Below, in pieces: positions 34,542 to 43,155 of a DNA stretch of 64,000 nt. Origin of the DNA: Solwaraspora sp. WMMD1047 (GTDB lineage Bacteria; Actinomycetota; Actinomycetes; Mycobacteriales; Micromonosporaceae); NCBI RefSeq assembly GCF_029626155.1, contig NZ_JARUBL010000001.1, positions 4,878,501 through 4,942,500 on the forward strand, read 5' to 3'. The position numbers and the translations under genes are program-made. Each line of letters begins with the position of its first letter. The stretch's first letter is position 1. Below the pieces are notes generated by a model. It was given only the letters and a program-made list of their open reading frames with translations. It ran no database searches and had not been told where the DNA came from.

Positions 34542-34820
34542 TCAGGCTCTGGTCCAGCGCTCGACCCGCGCCGTGACGACGTCGCCCGGGCGCAGCCGTC
34601 GGCTGGACCGCGGGGTCGCGCGCCACGCCGTGACCTGCGGCGACGAACCGTCGTCGAGCACCACGAAGTAGCCGGGCACCAGGCCGGTCCCGTCGGAGGT
34701 GACCGCGGGCGCCCCGGTCCGCTTGGTCAGCCAGGCCAGCGCCCGGCTGTCGTACAGGCTGGTCAGCCGGGCGGTGGACGCGGCGTCGCCGATGGTGCCG
34801 AACGGCACGATGCGCAGCAC
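34542..34820 (-). pseudogene. Probable C-terminal remnant of an unknown gene
   Basis: About 92 codons with good coding bias (LYDSRALAWLTKRTGAP, GLVPGYFVVLDDGSSPQ, RLRPGDVVTARVERW). The reading frame stays open upstream of the GTG at 34820 (ARVTGR-type residues) without any ATG, then turns Pro-rich at about 34850. No ribosome site. It looks like the end of a longer, exported or membrane protein whose 5' part is gone. It abuts another apparently 5'-truncated gene on the other strand. Confidence 0.45.
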
Positions 34821-34984
34821 CCGGCCGGTGACCCGGGCCGGCGCTGGGCCGGCTGGTCGCGGAGGCGTACCCGCAGCTCACCGCGAGTGCGTCCGTCGGT
34901 GAGCTGCAGACGCAGCTCGCCCGCCGCACCGGCGCGACCCGAGGAGTCAGGTCCGGCTGGTTCCGCGCCGGTACCGTCCGTACC

Positions 34985-35428
34985 GTGGACCAAGGGTATC
35001 GGCTCGGCCCCGCGTCGGCGGTCGTCGTGCTGGGTCTGGCCGGGTTCGTGGCGCTCGGTGCCGCGTTCTGGAACACCAGGCCGGACCCGTTCCAGGTGGA
35101 CGTGAACGCGCCGACGACCATCACGGTTGTCCGGGGGCAGCGGTTCACCCTGGCGCGCACCTTCACCGAGCCGGCTGCCGCCGGCTGCCTGGTGGCCCCG
35201 GCGGACGGTGAGCGCCGCCGGGTGACCGTGCGGCCCGGTCCGGACGGCGTCCACCACGTGTCGGCCTGGTGGTCGGGGACCGCCGCCATCACCTGTGACC
35301 AGCCGGTCAACGGCTCCGTGTTCAGCCGGCACTTCCCCGCCTTGCCGATCGGGCTCGGCATCGCGGCGGCGGTCCTGTTCCTGGCTCTCTTCCTCACCCT
35401 CGGCGCGATCTTCGAATGGGCGGGCTGA
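34985..35428 (+). CDS. Small membrane protein, possibly 5'-truncated
   Basis: Given from GTG 34985 as 147 residues: helix ASAVVVLGLAGFVALGAAFW (11-30), an extracytoplasmic beta-rich part with two Cys (AGCLVAP, ITCDQPV), and a second helix (FPALPIGLGIAAAVLFLALFL). The frame continues upstream to a stop near 34833 with coding bias and plausible residues (RLVAEAYPQLTASASVGELQ) but no ATG, GTG or TTG. So either the true gene uses a rare start or its 5' end was lost. Function unknown. It ends at a perfect hairpin. Confidence 0.55.
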   Translation: MDQGYRLGPASAVVVLGLAGFVALGAAFWNTRPDPFQVDVNAPTTITVVRGQRFTLARTFTEPAAAGCLVAPADGERRRVTVRPGPDGVHHVSAWWSGTAAITCDQPVNGSVFSRHFPALPIGLGIAAAVLFLALFLTLGAIFEWAG

Positions 35429-35435
35429 GCTGGTT

Positions 35436-35468
35436 GGCCGGTGCGGAGTGCCCAACTCCGCACCGGCC
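35436..35468. terminator. Perfect bidirectional hairpin
   Basis: GGCCGGTGCGGAGT (35436-35449) pairs exactly with 35455-35468 across a five-base loop. It lies between the convergent membrane-protein and GH5 genes. Confidence 0.78.
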
Positions 35469-35518
35469 CTACCCGAATGGTCAGCCCGGCCGGTCCCCTG
35501 CCGGGCGTCCCGGGCTCA

Positions 35519-37621
35519 TCAGGTGGTGCTGCCGGTGACCGTAGTTCCGGACTTGGTGATGCGGTAGGTGATCTGGGTGCCGCTCCAGAAGTGGAACGTC
35601 AGGTTGACGGTGCCGTCGTTGACCTCGGCGAAGAACTCCGGCTTCAGGATGATGGTGTTGGCGGCGTAGTCGGGCTGGAAGTGGGTCCAGAACTCCTTGT
35701 AGGAGGTCCAGTTCGCCGGCCCGGCGCCGCTGCCGTCGGGGTACTTCGCCTCCATGGTGGCGAGCTGGTCGCCGCGGAACTGGGTGGGGATGGCGAACGA
35801 GCTGGTCGGGCCGGTGGCTGCCGCCTGGGTCGGCCGGTCGTAGCTGAGGATGCTGAGCTGCCACGGCACGCCCGCGGAGAAGCGGGCCTCGATGGTGGCG
35901 TTCACCCCGTACGCGCGGTTGCCGACCAGCCGGGTCACGGCCGCGGCGGTGAGCGTGAGGGTGTTGCCGGAGACGGTGTAGTCGGTGCCGTTGGCGAGCT
36001 GGGTGTTGCCCTGCCACAGACCGCGGAACGACAGGCCGTTCAGGTTGAGGGTGAGCGACTTCGCCGTGATGGAGCCGGTCCGGGGTACGTAGATCTGGTC
36101 CGTCGAGGCGGTCGCGGAGCGGGTGGTCAGGCTCGCCTTCATCATTTCGTAGATGCCCTGGTCGCGCCAGCGCAGCTCGGGACGGTGCAGGAACGATCCC
36201 GCGTCCCACAGCATCGTGGTGAGGTTCCTGATCCGGGCGTTGTATCCGACCGACTCGAAGAACTTCAGCAGTTCGCCGCGGTTGATGATGCCCGGTCGGG
36301 TGTAGTCGTAGCTGAGCAGCGCCCACTCGCCGATGATGACCGGGATGTCCCGCTGGACGAAGGTGTTGTGCGCCCGGTCGAAGGTGCCGAGGATGTCCTG
36401 TTCGACGTTCGTGTCGTACCGGGTGCCGCCGGCGATGTTGACGCTGAACGGCCACCAGCCGTAGAAGTGGATGGTGGCGGCGAGGTTGGGGTCGTCCAGC
36501 TCGTTGATCGTGGCCAGCAGCGCGTCCAGCCGGCCCTGCTCGCCGTTGGTGTGCAGGGTCGGCAGCACCAGCAGCCGGGTGGCGTTGCCGCCGCCGGTCC
36601 CGCGTACCAGGCGGACGAACTCCAGGTTGAGCTCGTGCAGCCGCTGGTCGCTCTCGGCGTCACCGGAGGTGCCGGCGAACTGCGGTTCGTTGATGCTCTC
36701 GAAGACCAGCTTCGACGAGTGGCTCCGGAACGTCGTGGCGAGCTGGGTCCAGAGCGCCCGGTAGCGGTTCATCACGGTGGTGCGGTCGCCGGGGTAGGTG
36801 TTGATCCACTGCCAGGAGTCGTGATGCAGGTTGATCATCACGTAGAAGCCCTCCGCGAGGGACCAGTCGATGACCTGCTGGACGCGGTTCAACCAGACCG
36901 GATCGATGGTGTAGTCGGGCGCCGCGCCGTGGTGGTTGCTCCAGGTGATGGGGATCCGGATGCTGTTGTATCCCTGGGACCGGAGGTAGTGCAGCATCTC
37001 CCGGGTGGTCAGCGGGTTGCCCCACGAGGTCTCGTCGGGGATCGCGTCGAAGGTGTTGCCCAGGTTCCAGCCGGGCTGCATGGCCGCGACCTGGGCCATC
37101 GGGTCCTGCGGCTGCGGCGTCGGGGACGGCGACGTGGTGGGAGTGGGGGTCGGCGTCGGCGTCGCGGTGGGGGTCGGCGACGCCGTTGGCCCGACGTTGC
37201 CGGTGCACGCGACGCCGTTGAGGGTGAACGAGGTGGGGGCGGTGTTGCTGCCCGACCAGGCTCCGTTGTAGCCGAACGAGACCGAGCCGTTGGTGGCGAT
37301 GTTCGCGTTGTAGCTCATGTTCGTGGCGATGGTCTGGCCACCGGAGGTGGTGACGGTGGCGTTCCAGGCCTGGGTCACCCGTTGCCCGGCCGGGAACGTC
37401 CAGACCAGCCGCCAACCGTTGATGGGGTCGCCGAGGTTTGTCACGTTCACGTTCGCGGTGAAGCCGCCCGACCACTGGGCCGAAACCGTGTACGCCACCC
37501 GGCAGCCGGCCGCCGCCTGCGCGTTGGCGCTCACCATTGTCGCCGCCACCAGCAGCGCCGCCACCGCCGCGGCGACGATGCTGACCCGCCAAGGGATCTT
37601 CCTTGTGTTCGACGAACTCAT
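35519..37621 (-). CDS. Secreted GH5 (subfamily 4-type) endoglucanase/xyloglucanase with CBM2 and CBM46
   Basis: A 700-residue secreted enzyme cutting beta-1,4-glucan backbones. Order: Sec signal 1-37 (ends ANAQAAAG); CBM2 about 38-140; Pro/Thr/Ser linker about 140-170; GH5 barrel about 175-500 with QPGWNLGNTFDAIPDETSWGNP, acid/base E312 in SINEPQF and nucleophile E432 in VIIGEWAL; an Ig-like X2 module about 515-605; a CBM46-like module at the end. GH5_4 plus Ig plus CBM46 is the layout of BhCel5B-type enzymes, which favour xyloglucan. ATG 37621 has GAGGAG eight bases upstream. A promoter with an operator at the start site precedes it, divergent from a LacI gene. Confidence 0.9.
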   Translation of the reverse strand: MSSSNTRKIPWRVSIVAAAVAALLVAATMVSANAQAAAGCRVAYTVSAQWSGGFTANVNVTNLGDPINGWRLVWTFPAGQRVTQAWNATVTTSGGQTIATNMSYNANIATNGSVSFGYNGAWSGSNTAPTSFTLNGVACTGNVGPTASPTPTATPTPTPTPTTSPSPTPQPQDPMAQVAAMQPGWNLGNTFDAIPDETSWGNPLTTREMLHYLRSQGYNSIRIPITWSNHHGAAPDYTIDPVWLNRVQQVIDWSLAEGFYVMINLHHDSWQWINTYPGDRTTVMNRYRALWTQLATTFRSHSSKLVFESINEPQFAGTSGDAESDQRLHELNLEFVRLVRGTGGGNATRLLVLPTLHTNGEQGRLDALLATINELDDPNLAATIHFYGWWPFSVNIAGGTRYDTNVEQDILGTFDRAHNTFVQRDIPVIIGEWALLSYDYTRPGIINRGELLKFFESVGYNARIRNLTTMLWDAGSFLHRPELRWRDQGIYEMMKASLTTRSATASTDQIYVPRTGSITAKSLTLNLNGLSFRGLWQGNTQLANGTDYTVSGNTLTLTAAAVTRLVGNRAYGVNATIEARFSAGVPWQLSILSYDRPTQAAATGPTSSFAIPTQFRGDQLATMEAKYPDGSGAGPANWTSYKEFWTHFQPDYAANTIILKPEFFAEVNDGTVNLTFHFWSGTQITYRITKSGTTVTGSTT

Positions 37622-37790
37622 CCTGCATCTCCTCGCCATCATGGCGTCCGCGGAAAGTCTGGGGGGATCGGTACGCGCCCGGTGGTCGGGCGCCGCGCGC
37701 AGCCGGAAACGGCGGCGGTGTACGCGGGGCCTGCCCGGGCCGCCGCGACGAGTGATGGGACTCCCGCGATAGAAACGATCGCTCATCAGG

Positions 37791-37838
37791 AGCGGAAAGT
37801 TTCCGGCACGGACGTTACAGTTTACGTCGAGCAGCGTC
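37791..37838 (-). promoter_or_regulatory. GH5 promoter with palindromic operator at the start point
   Basis: On the minus strand: -35 TTGACG (37833-37838), 17-base spacer, -10 TAACGT (37810-37815). The palindrome CGGAAA-G-TTTCCG at 37791-37803 covers the expected start point, an ideal place for repression. The LacI gene to the right is the likely source of the repressor. Confidence 0.6.
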
Positions 37839-37959
37839 AATGACTGCCGAGCGGTGCTCCCGACTACCCTTGCGGTGGACGCGCTGGCACTCTCCGCAGG
37901 ACGGTCAGGGTGGAGAAGTGCCCACAGTCGCGGCGGTCGGCCGAGGAAGGGGGGTCGGG

Positions 37960-39015
37960 TTGACAACTGCCGAGCCGGGCGGGCCGGTCACCGAACTGAA
38001 ACCGCTGCTCGGTGATCCGACGAGGCCGGTGACGATCGCGGCCATCGCCGAATCCGCCGGGGTGTCGATCCCGACCGTGTCCAAGGTCATCAACGGCCGG
38101 TCCGGCGTGGCCGCCGACACCCGGGCCCGCGTCGAGGCGGTGATCAGCCAGCACGGCTACCGCCGACCGTCCCCGGCCGTCCGCAGCAACACCCTGGAGC
38201 TCGTCTTCGAGGAGATCGAGGACATGTGGGGGCTGCAGATCATCCGTGGTGTCGAGCGGGTGGCCAGGCAGCAGCGCGTCGGGGTGGTCCTGACCGAGTT
38301 CGGACCACAGCGCAACGCGATCCGGTACTGGATCGACGACACCATCTCCCGCCGTCCGGACTGTCTGGTGACGGTGGCCCAGCTGAGCGAAGAGCAGCGT
38401 AACCAGTTGCGGGCCCGCGGCATCCCGCTGGTGGTCTTCGACCCCACCAGCGAGCTACCCGACGGCGTCCCCTTCGTCGGGGCGACGAACTGGGCCGGCG
38501 GCCGGTCCGCCACCCGGCACCTGATCGGGCTGGGCCACCGCCGGATCGCGATGATCGGCGGCCCCGAGCGGATCCTGTGCTGCCGGGCCCGACTGGACGG
38601 CTACCGCTCCGCGATGGACGCCGCCGGCCTGCCGGTGGAGCCCGCGCTGGTCACCCATACCGGCCTGCACCAGCAGGACGGCGAGGTCGCCGCGCTCGAC
38701 CTGCTGAACCGGCCGGATCGTCCGACCGCGATCTTCGCCTGCAACGACCTCCAGGCGCTGGGCGTCTACCAGGCCGCCCGCAAGTTGGGGCTGCGGATCC
38801 CGGCCGACCTCAGCCTGGTGGGATTCGACGATCTGCCGGTGGCCAACCTGGTCGACCCTCCGCTGACCACCGTCCACCAGCCGCTCATCGAGATGGCCGT
38901 CACCGCCACCGAGCTGGCGCTCGCGCTCGGGCGCGGCGAGAAGATCAGGCAGACCGGGCTGGAACTGGCGACGACCCTGACCGTCCGGCGGAGCACCGCG
39001 CCGCCCGCGGCCTGA
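37960..39015 (+). CDS. LacI-family regulator next to the GH5 gene
   Basis: About 351 residues. Helix-turn-helix VTIAAIAESAGVSIPTVSKVINGRSGVAADTRARVEAVI (about 22-60) and a sugar-sensing domain (LVVFDPTSELPDGVPFVGATNWAGGRSAT, GHRRIAMIGGPE, PTAIFACNDLQALGVY, LSLVGFDDLPVA). The start is uncertain: TTG 37960 follows GAGGAAGGGGGG; GTG 37918 is also possible. It probably represses the divergent GH5 gene through CGGAAAGTTTCCG and perhaps the GTGAGCGTTCAC site beyond its own 3' end. Confidence 0.85.
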   Translation: MTTAEPGGPVTELKPLLGDPTRPVTIAAIAESAGVSIPTVSKVINGRSGVAADTRARVEAVISQHGYRRPSPAVRSNTLELVFEEIEDMWGLQIIRGVERVARQQRVGVVLTEFGPQRNAIRYWIDDTISRRPDCLVTVAQLSEEQRNQLRARGIPLVVFDPTSELPDGVPFVGATNWAGGRSATRHLIGLGHRRIAMIGGPERILCCRARLDGYRSAMDAAGLPVEPALVTHTGLHQQDGEVAALDLLNRPDRPTAIFACNDLQALGVYQAARKLGLRIPADLSLVGFDDLPVANLVDPPLTTVHQPLIEMAVTATELALALGRGEKIRQTGLELATTLTVRRSTAPPAA

Positions 39016-39061
39016 TTGAAATCCTCCGGAGGCTCTGGCAGCCTGATGTTCATCGATATAG

Positions 39062-39073
39062 GTGAGCGTTCAC
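39062..39073. promoter_or_regulatory. LacI-type operator before the CBM2 remnant
   Basis: GTGAGCGTTCAC fits GTGA-n-CG-n-TCAC, a LacI-style palindrome with central CG. It lies 25 bases before the ATG at 39098, with a TATAGG box at its left edge. Confidence 0.45.
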
Positions 39074-39097
39074 ATCGATGCCGTGAGGAGAGCCGAC

Positions 39098-39415
39098 GAT
39101 GCGACCACGACCGCGCCGCCGCCGGCCGGAGCGTGCGGGGCGACCTACCGGACGGTCAACTCCTGGCCGGGCGGCTTCCAGGGCGAGGTGACCGCGGCCG
39201 GTGCGGCCGTCGACGGCTGGACCGTGCAGTGGACCCTGGGCGGTGGTCAGACCATCAGCCAGGTCTGGAACGGCACGCTCAGCACCAGCGGCTCCACGGT
39301 GTCGGTCCGTAACGCCTCCGACAACGGCTCGCTGCCGGCCGCCGGCTCCACCACGTTCGGCTTCCTCGGCAGCGGCAGCCCGTCCGCCCCATCGCTGACC
39401 TGCACCAGCCCCTGA
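39098..39415 (+). pseudogene. Remnant of a CBM2-containing secreted enzyme
   Basis: The 3' part encodes a Thr/Ala/Pro linker followed by an almost complete CBM2 (ACGATYRTVNSWPGGFQGEV, AAVDGWTVQWTLGGGQTISQVWNGTL, closing Cys in LTCTSP). It has no signal peptide or catalytic domain. ATG 39098, with GTGAGGAG seven bases upstream and an Arg-rich MRPRPRRR opening, is in a different frame from the CBM2 and stops early. The simplest reading is a secreted CBM2 enzyme gene that lost its signal and catalytic regions by an internal deletion that also shifted frame. The operator and ribosome site survive. Confidence 0.6.
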
Positions 39416-39613
39416 CAGCCACCCGACCGGCCGCCACCTCGACGGTCGGTCGGCAGACCACCAAACCAGTTCCCGCGAAGCCGGCACGGGGTGCCGGCCT
39501 CGCGGCCGTTGACCAGCCCACGAATTTCCGTCCCACCATGCAACCGATGCCACGGCGATCCCGTATCAGAGGCGTCCAGATGGCAAGTGGGGACGACGAG
39601 AGGTGGGTGGCCA

Positions 39614-40117
39614 GTGAGACGGCCTTCCGAGCAGGATCGCGAGTTCACCGAGTTCGTGACGACCCGGCGTGCCGCGCTGGTCCGGGTGGCGACACTGTTG
39701 GTCTCCGGTGACCTGGCCAAGGCCGAGGACGTGGTACAGACGGCGCTGACCCGCCTCTACCTGGCCTGGCCAAGGGTCCGGCCGGAAACCGTCGACGCGT
39801 ACGCGCGGCGGTGTGTCGTCAACGCCGCGTCGGACGAGCGCCGCAGCCTGTTCCGGCGACGCGAGCAGGTACGGGCGCAGTTGCCCGACGTCGCCGCCAC
39901 GACCACGGACAGCGACGAGACAACGGTGCTGGCGTTGCTGGCCACCCTCCCGGCGAGCATGCGGGCGGCGGTGGTGCTGCGCTACGTCGAAGGGCTGAGC
40001 GTCGCCGAGACCGCCGACGCCATGCGGTGCAGCGAGGGCAACGTCAAGAGCCAGAGCTCCCGCGGTCTGGAGCGACTACGGGCACTCCTGCCCGAACGCG
40101 CGAACCACTTCGCCTGA
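39614..40117 (+). CDS. ECF sigma factor, SigE-like family
   Basis: A 167-residue RNA polymerase sigma factor. Region 2 at about 5-75 (EFTEFVTTRRAALVRVATLLVSGDLAKAEDVVQTAL) and region 4 at about 105-155 (LPASMRAAVVLRYVEGLSVAETADAMRCSEGNVKSQSSRGLERLR, the DNA-reading helix). GTG 39614 is chosen to match the family N-terminus, with GGTGGG upstream. It is followed after 36 bases by a gene for a one-helix membrane protein, the usual partner arrangement. Signal unknown. Confidence 0.88.
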   Translation: MRRPSEQDREFTEFVTTRRAALVRVATLLVSGDLAKAEDVVQTALTRLYLAWPRVRPETVDAYARRCVVNAASDERRSLFRRREQVRAQLPDVAATTTDSDETTVLALLATLPASMRAAVVLRYVEGLSVAETADAMRCSEGNVKSQSSRGLERLRALLPERANHFA

Positions 40118-40153
40118 CCCATTCCCGAACCGCCTGATCGAAGGAGTACCGAC

Positions 40154-40840
40154 ATGCCAGACGTCGTGGACGTCCTGCGTACCCTGCCGCAGACCGTCAC
40201 CCCCGACCGGACCAGCCCGGAGATGGTCGCCGCCGACGTGGCCCGGGGGCAGCGCGCCCTGACCCGCCGCCGCCGGCAGCGGTTCGCGTTCTCCGGCGCG
40301 GCGGTCGCCGCCGTCGCCGCCGTGGCGGTGGGCGCCGGCCAGCTCGGCCAGCCCGCCGGCGCCCCGACCGCCGGCACGACGGGAACCGGCCCGACGGCGC
40401 AGACGCTGCGGCTGGTCGCGTACACCGGCACCCAGCCGGTCGGCTTCGAGGTGAGCACCGTGCCGCAGGGCTGGCAGGTGATCTCCTCGGACACCAGCAT
40501 GTTCGTGGTGATGCCGTCCGGTCAGGACCCGGCCCCGGCCGCTCCCGGCAGCGCGGTCAGCCTGCGGGGCCGGATCTCGGTGTCCCTGGAGAGCCTGTCC
40601 CGGCTCCCCGACGACTCGCCCGTCACCCAGGTCGACATCAACGGCCGGACCGGCCGGCTCGGCTCGCCCTGGGAGACGCCGGGCGAACCGTCCGACACCC
40701 GCTGGCTGATCTTCCCGGTCGCCTCGGGCCAGCGGGTCCTGGTGCAGGTCCCGGGCGAGCTGGGCCTGCGCGACGACCAGATCGTGCGCTTCGCGGAGGG
40801 CATCACGGTCACCGACCAGGCGGAGTCGGTCGGCGGCTGA
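40154..40840 (+). CDS. Anti-sigma-like single-pass membrane protein
   Basis: A 228-residue protein: cytoplasmic N-terminus about 1-46 with basic RRRRQ, a membrane helix about 47-63 (FSGAAVAAVAAVAVGAG), then an external part with a beta-rich region (LVAYTGTQPVGFEVSTVPQGW, WLIFPVASGQRVLVQVP). It lacks the zinc-binding HxxxCxxC motif of ZAS anti-sigma factors. Cotranscribed with the ECF sigma gene, so it probably restrains that sigma factor in response to an outside cue; this is inference from order. Confidence 0.7.
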   Translation: MPDVVDVLRTLPQTVTPDRTSPEMVAADVARGQRALTRRRRQRFAFSGAAVAAVAAVAVGAGQLGQPAGAPTAGTTGTGPTAQTLRLVAYTGTQPVGFEVSTVPQGWQVISSDTSMFVVMPSGQDPAPAAPGSAVSLRGRISVSLESLSRLPDDSPVTQVDINGRTGRLGSPWETPGEPSDTRWLIFPVASGQRVLVQVPGELGLRDDQIVRFAEGITVTDQAESVGG

Positions 40841-40852
40841 GCAGCCGGTCGA

Positions 40853-40896
40853 GACCGGGGCCGTACGAACGCCGCAACGTCCGTACGGCCTCGGTC
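40853..40896. terminator. Bidirectional hairpin between sigma operon and NACHT gene
   Basis: 15-base arms 40853-40867 and 40882-40896 with one mismatch and a 14-base loop, between convergent genes. Confidence 0.7.
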
Positions 40897-40925
40897 GGTC
40901 GGCGGGTCGCGGCGTCGTCGGCAGG

Positions 40926-43073
40926 TCAGGGTACGAGTGCTCGCAGCCTCTCGGCGGTGGCCCGCTCGTCATCCCGGGAGCGATGCGTCCGCCAGTCCGG
41001 CCAGCAGTCGGCGAAAAAGTCCAGCAGTTCGCGGTGCACGAAGATGTATCCGTCACCGACCTGGCGCAGAATGAGACACCGCACGCAGTGGTCGAGGAAC
41101 GGCAGGTACGGCAGCGGCACGACCCCCTTGCGCGCCAGCGCCCGCCGGATCAGCCACTGCTCGAGCATCGGGGTGAAAGCCGTCTCGGTGAGCACGAAGA
41201 CGGCCGAGCCGACAGCGGTGAAAGCACCGACGCGTTGCGCCGCATCGGCGCCAGCGAGCACGGCTGCCGCGGCTGCCGCGGCTGTCCCGGCCAGCACGGC
41301 AACGATCACCACGCCCAGCAGGCTGCCGCGAAGTCTCATCCGCATCAGCGGGGAGGGCACCTCCACCCGACCGGTGCCGTCGTCCGGGCGCGGCGCGGGT
41401 ATCCAGTGCAGATGCAGCAGCAGATCGTCGACGGCGCCCCAGAGCAGCGCGATCGTCACGGCGGCGACCGCGGTATAACCCGCCATCGCGAACCCGCCGT
41501 GCGGCCAGCCGAGTAACGCTCCGATGGCGGCGCCACCGCCGGCGACGACCCCGAGCCCCGTGGGCGCGCGCAGCAGCTCCACGGCGTTGTCCCAGGTGCC
41601 GGAGGCCCAGAGCAGCGGTAGGCGGCCGCCACCCCGGTCGCCCTCCCGCTCGCTCCTACCCTCCGCGAGGTACGACGCCCCGTCATACGAGAGGTTGCGG
41701 TGCCCGGCGAGGATGAGCAGCCCACACACCACGCCGACGGCGGCACCCGAGACCCCCAGCAGCGGGTATCCCAGCCCAGCGAGCAGCAGCCCGGCCGCCG
41801 TCGAGGTGACCACCGCGGCATGTTCCTGACGATCAAGCCACCCGGATGACCACCGGGCGGAGATGGTGTCGATTGTGAACACGGTCAGGCTCCTCCGCCG
41901 GAGGTTGCCACCGAGCGCCGCGAGGTGACGCACGGTGGCGGCCGGCGGAAAGTTCGGGTTCGGCCGGCGGGTGAGCATGGTGCGCACGTACGTGGTGTAG
42001 AGCCGTTGCCGCCCGCGCGTCGGAGCGTCGGTCGTGCCCGGTTCGGGCGCGGTCCGGGGCTCGGGAGCGGGCCGACCCCGCCGATCGGCGTGGGCCAGCG
42101 CGACGATGCTCAGCAACAGTGGTGAGTCGATGAGGTCCCACAGTCCTGGGTCGGCGTCGAGAGCGGCCCGGATGCCGGTGGCCGCCGTCCCCGCGCGGTC
42201 GAGGAAGGCGCCGATCTGTGCCTGACTCAACGGCTGGATGATCACCCTGGCGTAGAGCCGCAGGGTGGTGTCGAGGCGGTCGTGCTCCTCGGTGCGGCAG
42301 CACACCGCCAGCGGCACGGCACCGTACGTGCGGCGGAACGTGTTGATCGCCGCCACGCATGCCTCACGGTACTCGGGCGCCACCTCGTCGAGACCGTCGA
42401 GCAGCGGCAGCAGACGTTCCTCGGCCACCCAACGCGCCGACAACTCGCGTGGCATGCCGTACCGCTCGGTCAGCTCGTCGGCCAGCCACTCGGCCACCGG
42501 CTTGCGTAGGCGAACCCACGACGAGAGATTGAGCACCACGGGGGCCGGATAGGTGGAATCGGCGTTGGCGCGGGCAAGCAGATCCCGGGCCAGCTCCAGC
42601 AGCATGGTGGTCTTGCCGGAGCCCGGCGCCCCGATGATCACGATCGCCTCGTCGAAGGTGTCGAAGAGGTCGCTCATCGTCCGCCCGGCCGGCTGTGGTT
42701 GCGGCACGCCGCCGGACCGCGCGGCGGTCACGTCCCACGGGTGTCCCTGCTGTTGCACCGTCTCGAAGCCGAGCTCGATGCGCGCCTCGTGGTAGAGCGA
42801 GCCCTCCAGGACGCTACGCACCCAGTAGCGGTCGACCCGGCCGAGCAGCGTACGTCGGTAGCGATCCTCGGCACCGAGTGCGGCCGGCACGGCCGGCCGA
42901 TCGCGGCGCAGCTCAAGGACGATCAGCGCCGCGGCTCCGAGCAGGGCCAATGGCCAGGCGAGCCACAGGTAGGGTCCCCAGTCGTCCGGCAAGGCGGCGG
43001 ATCCCACGTTCGTGGCGACACCCAGCGCAAGGGAGCAGACCACCGTGGCGATGATGATCGTGGTCCGGCGCAC
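40926..43073 (-). CDS. Membrane-embedded NACHT-domain STAND NTPase
   Basis: A 715-residue protein. Two N-terminal helices (about 4-28, 36-54), a cytoplasmic NACHT module with Walker A GAPGSGKT (148-155), Walker B/acidic LLPLLDGLDEV (about 224-234) and CCRTEEHD sensor-like motif, then several further hydrophobic helices from about 410 to 610 (AGLLLAGLGYPLLGVSGAAVGVVCGLLIL and others) and a C-terminal region with FVHRELLDFFADCWPDW. No LRR, TPR or nuclease-like end is visible. NACHT proteins act as ligand-triggered switches, some in phage defence. GTG 43073 is favoured: TTGTAC-18-TAGACA lies six bases upstream, suggesting a leaderless message. Role unproven. Confidence 0.8.
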   Translation of the reverse strand: MRRTTIIIATVVCSLALGVATNVGSAALPDDWGPYLWLAWPLALLGAAALIVLELRRDRPAVPAALGAEDRYRRTLLGRVDRYWVRSVLEGSLYHEARIELGFETVQQQGHPWDVTAARSGGVPQPQPAGRTMSDLFDTFDEAIVIIGAPGSGKTTMLLELARDLLARANADSTYPAPVVLNLSSWVRLRKPVAEWLADELTERYGMPRELSARWVAEERLLPLLDGLDEVAPEYREACVAAINTFRRTYGAVPLAVCCRTEEHDRLDTTLRLYARVIIQPLSQAQIGAFLDRAGTAATGIRAALDADPGLWDLIDSPLLLSIVALAHADRRGRPAPEPRTAPEPGTTDAPTRGRQRLYTTYVRTMLTRRPNPNFPPAATVRHLAALGGNLRRRSLTVFTIDTISARWSSGWLDRQEHAAVVTSTAAGLLLAGLGYPLLGVSGAAVGVVCGLLILAGHRNLSYDGASYLAEGRSEREGDRGGGRLPLLWASGTWDNAVELLRAPTGLGVVAGGGAAIGALLGWPHGGFAMAGYTAVAAVTIALLWGAVDDLLLHLHWIPAPRPDDGTGRVEVPSPLMRMRLRGSLLGVVIVAVLAGTAAAAAAAVLAGADAAQRVGAFTAVGSAVFVLTETAFTPMLEQWLIRRALARKGVVPLPYLPFLDHCVRCLILRQVGDGYIFVHRELLDFFADCWPDWRTHRSRDDERATAERLRALVP

Positions 43074-43155
43074 GGAACATGTCTACCGTCGTGGCCTCCG
43101 GTAGTACAACCAGGACTTTCGGTGATCCCGGGCCGCCGAACCGGTGGCCCGTCCC

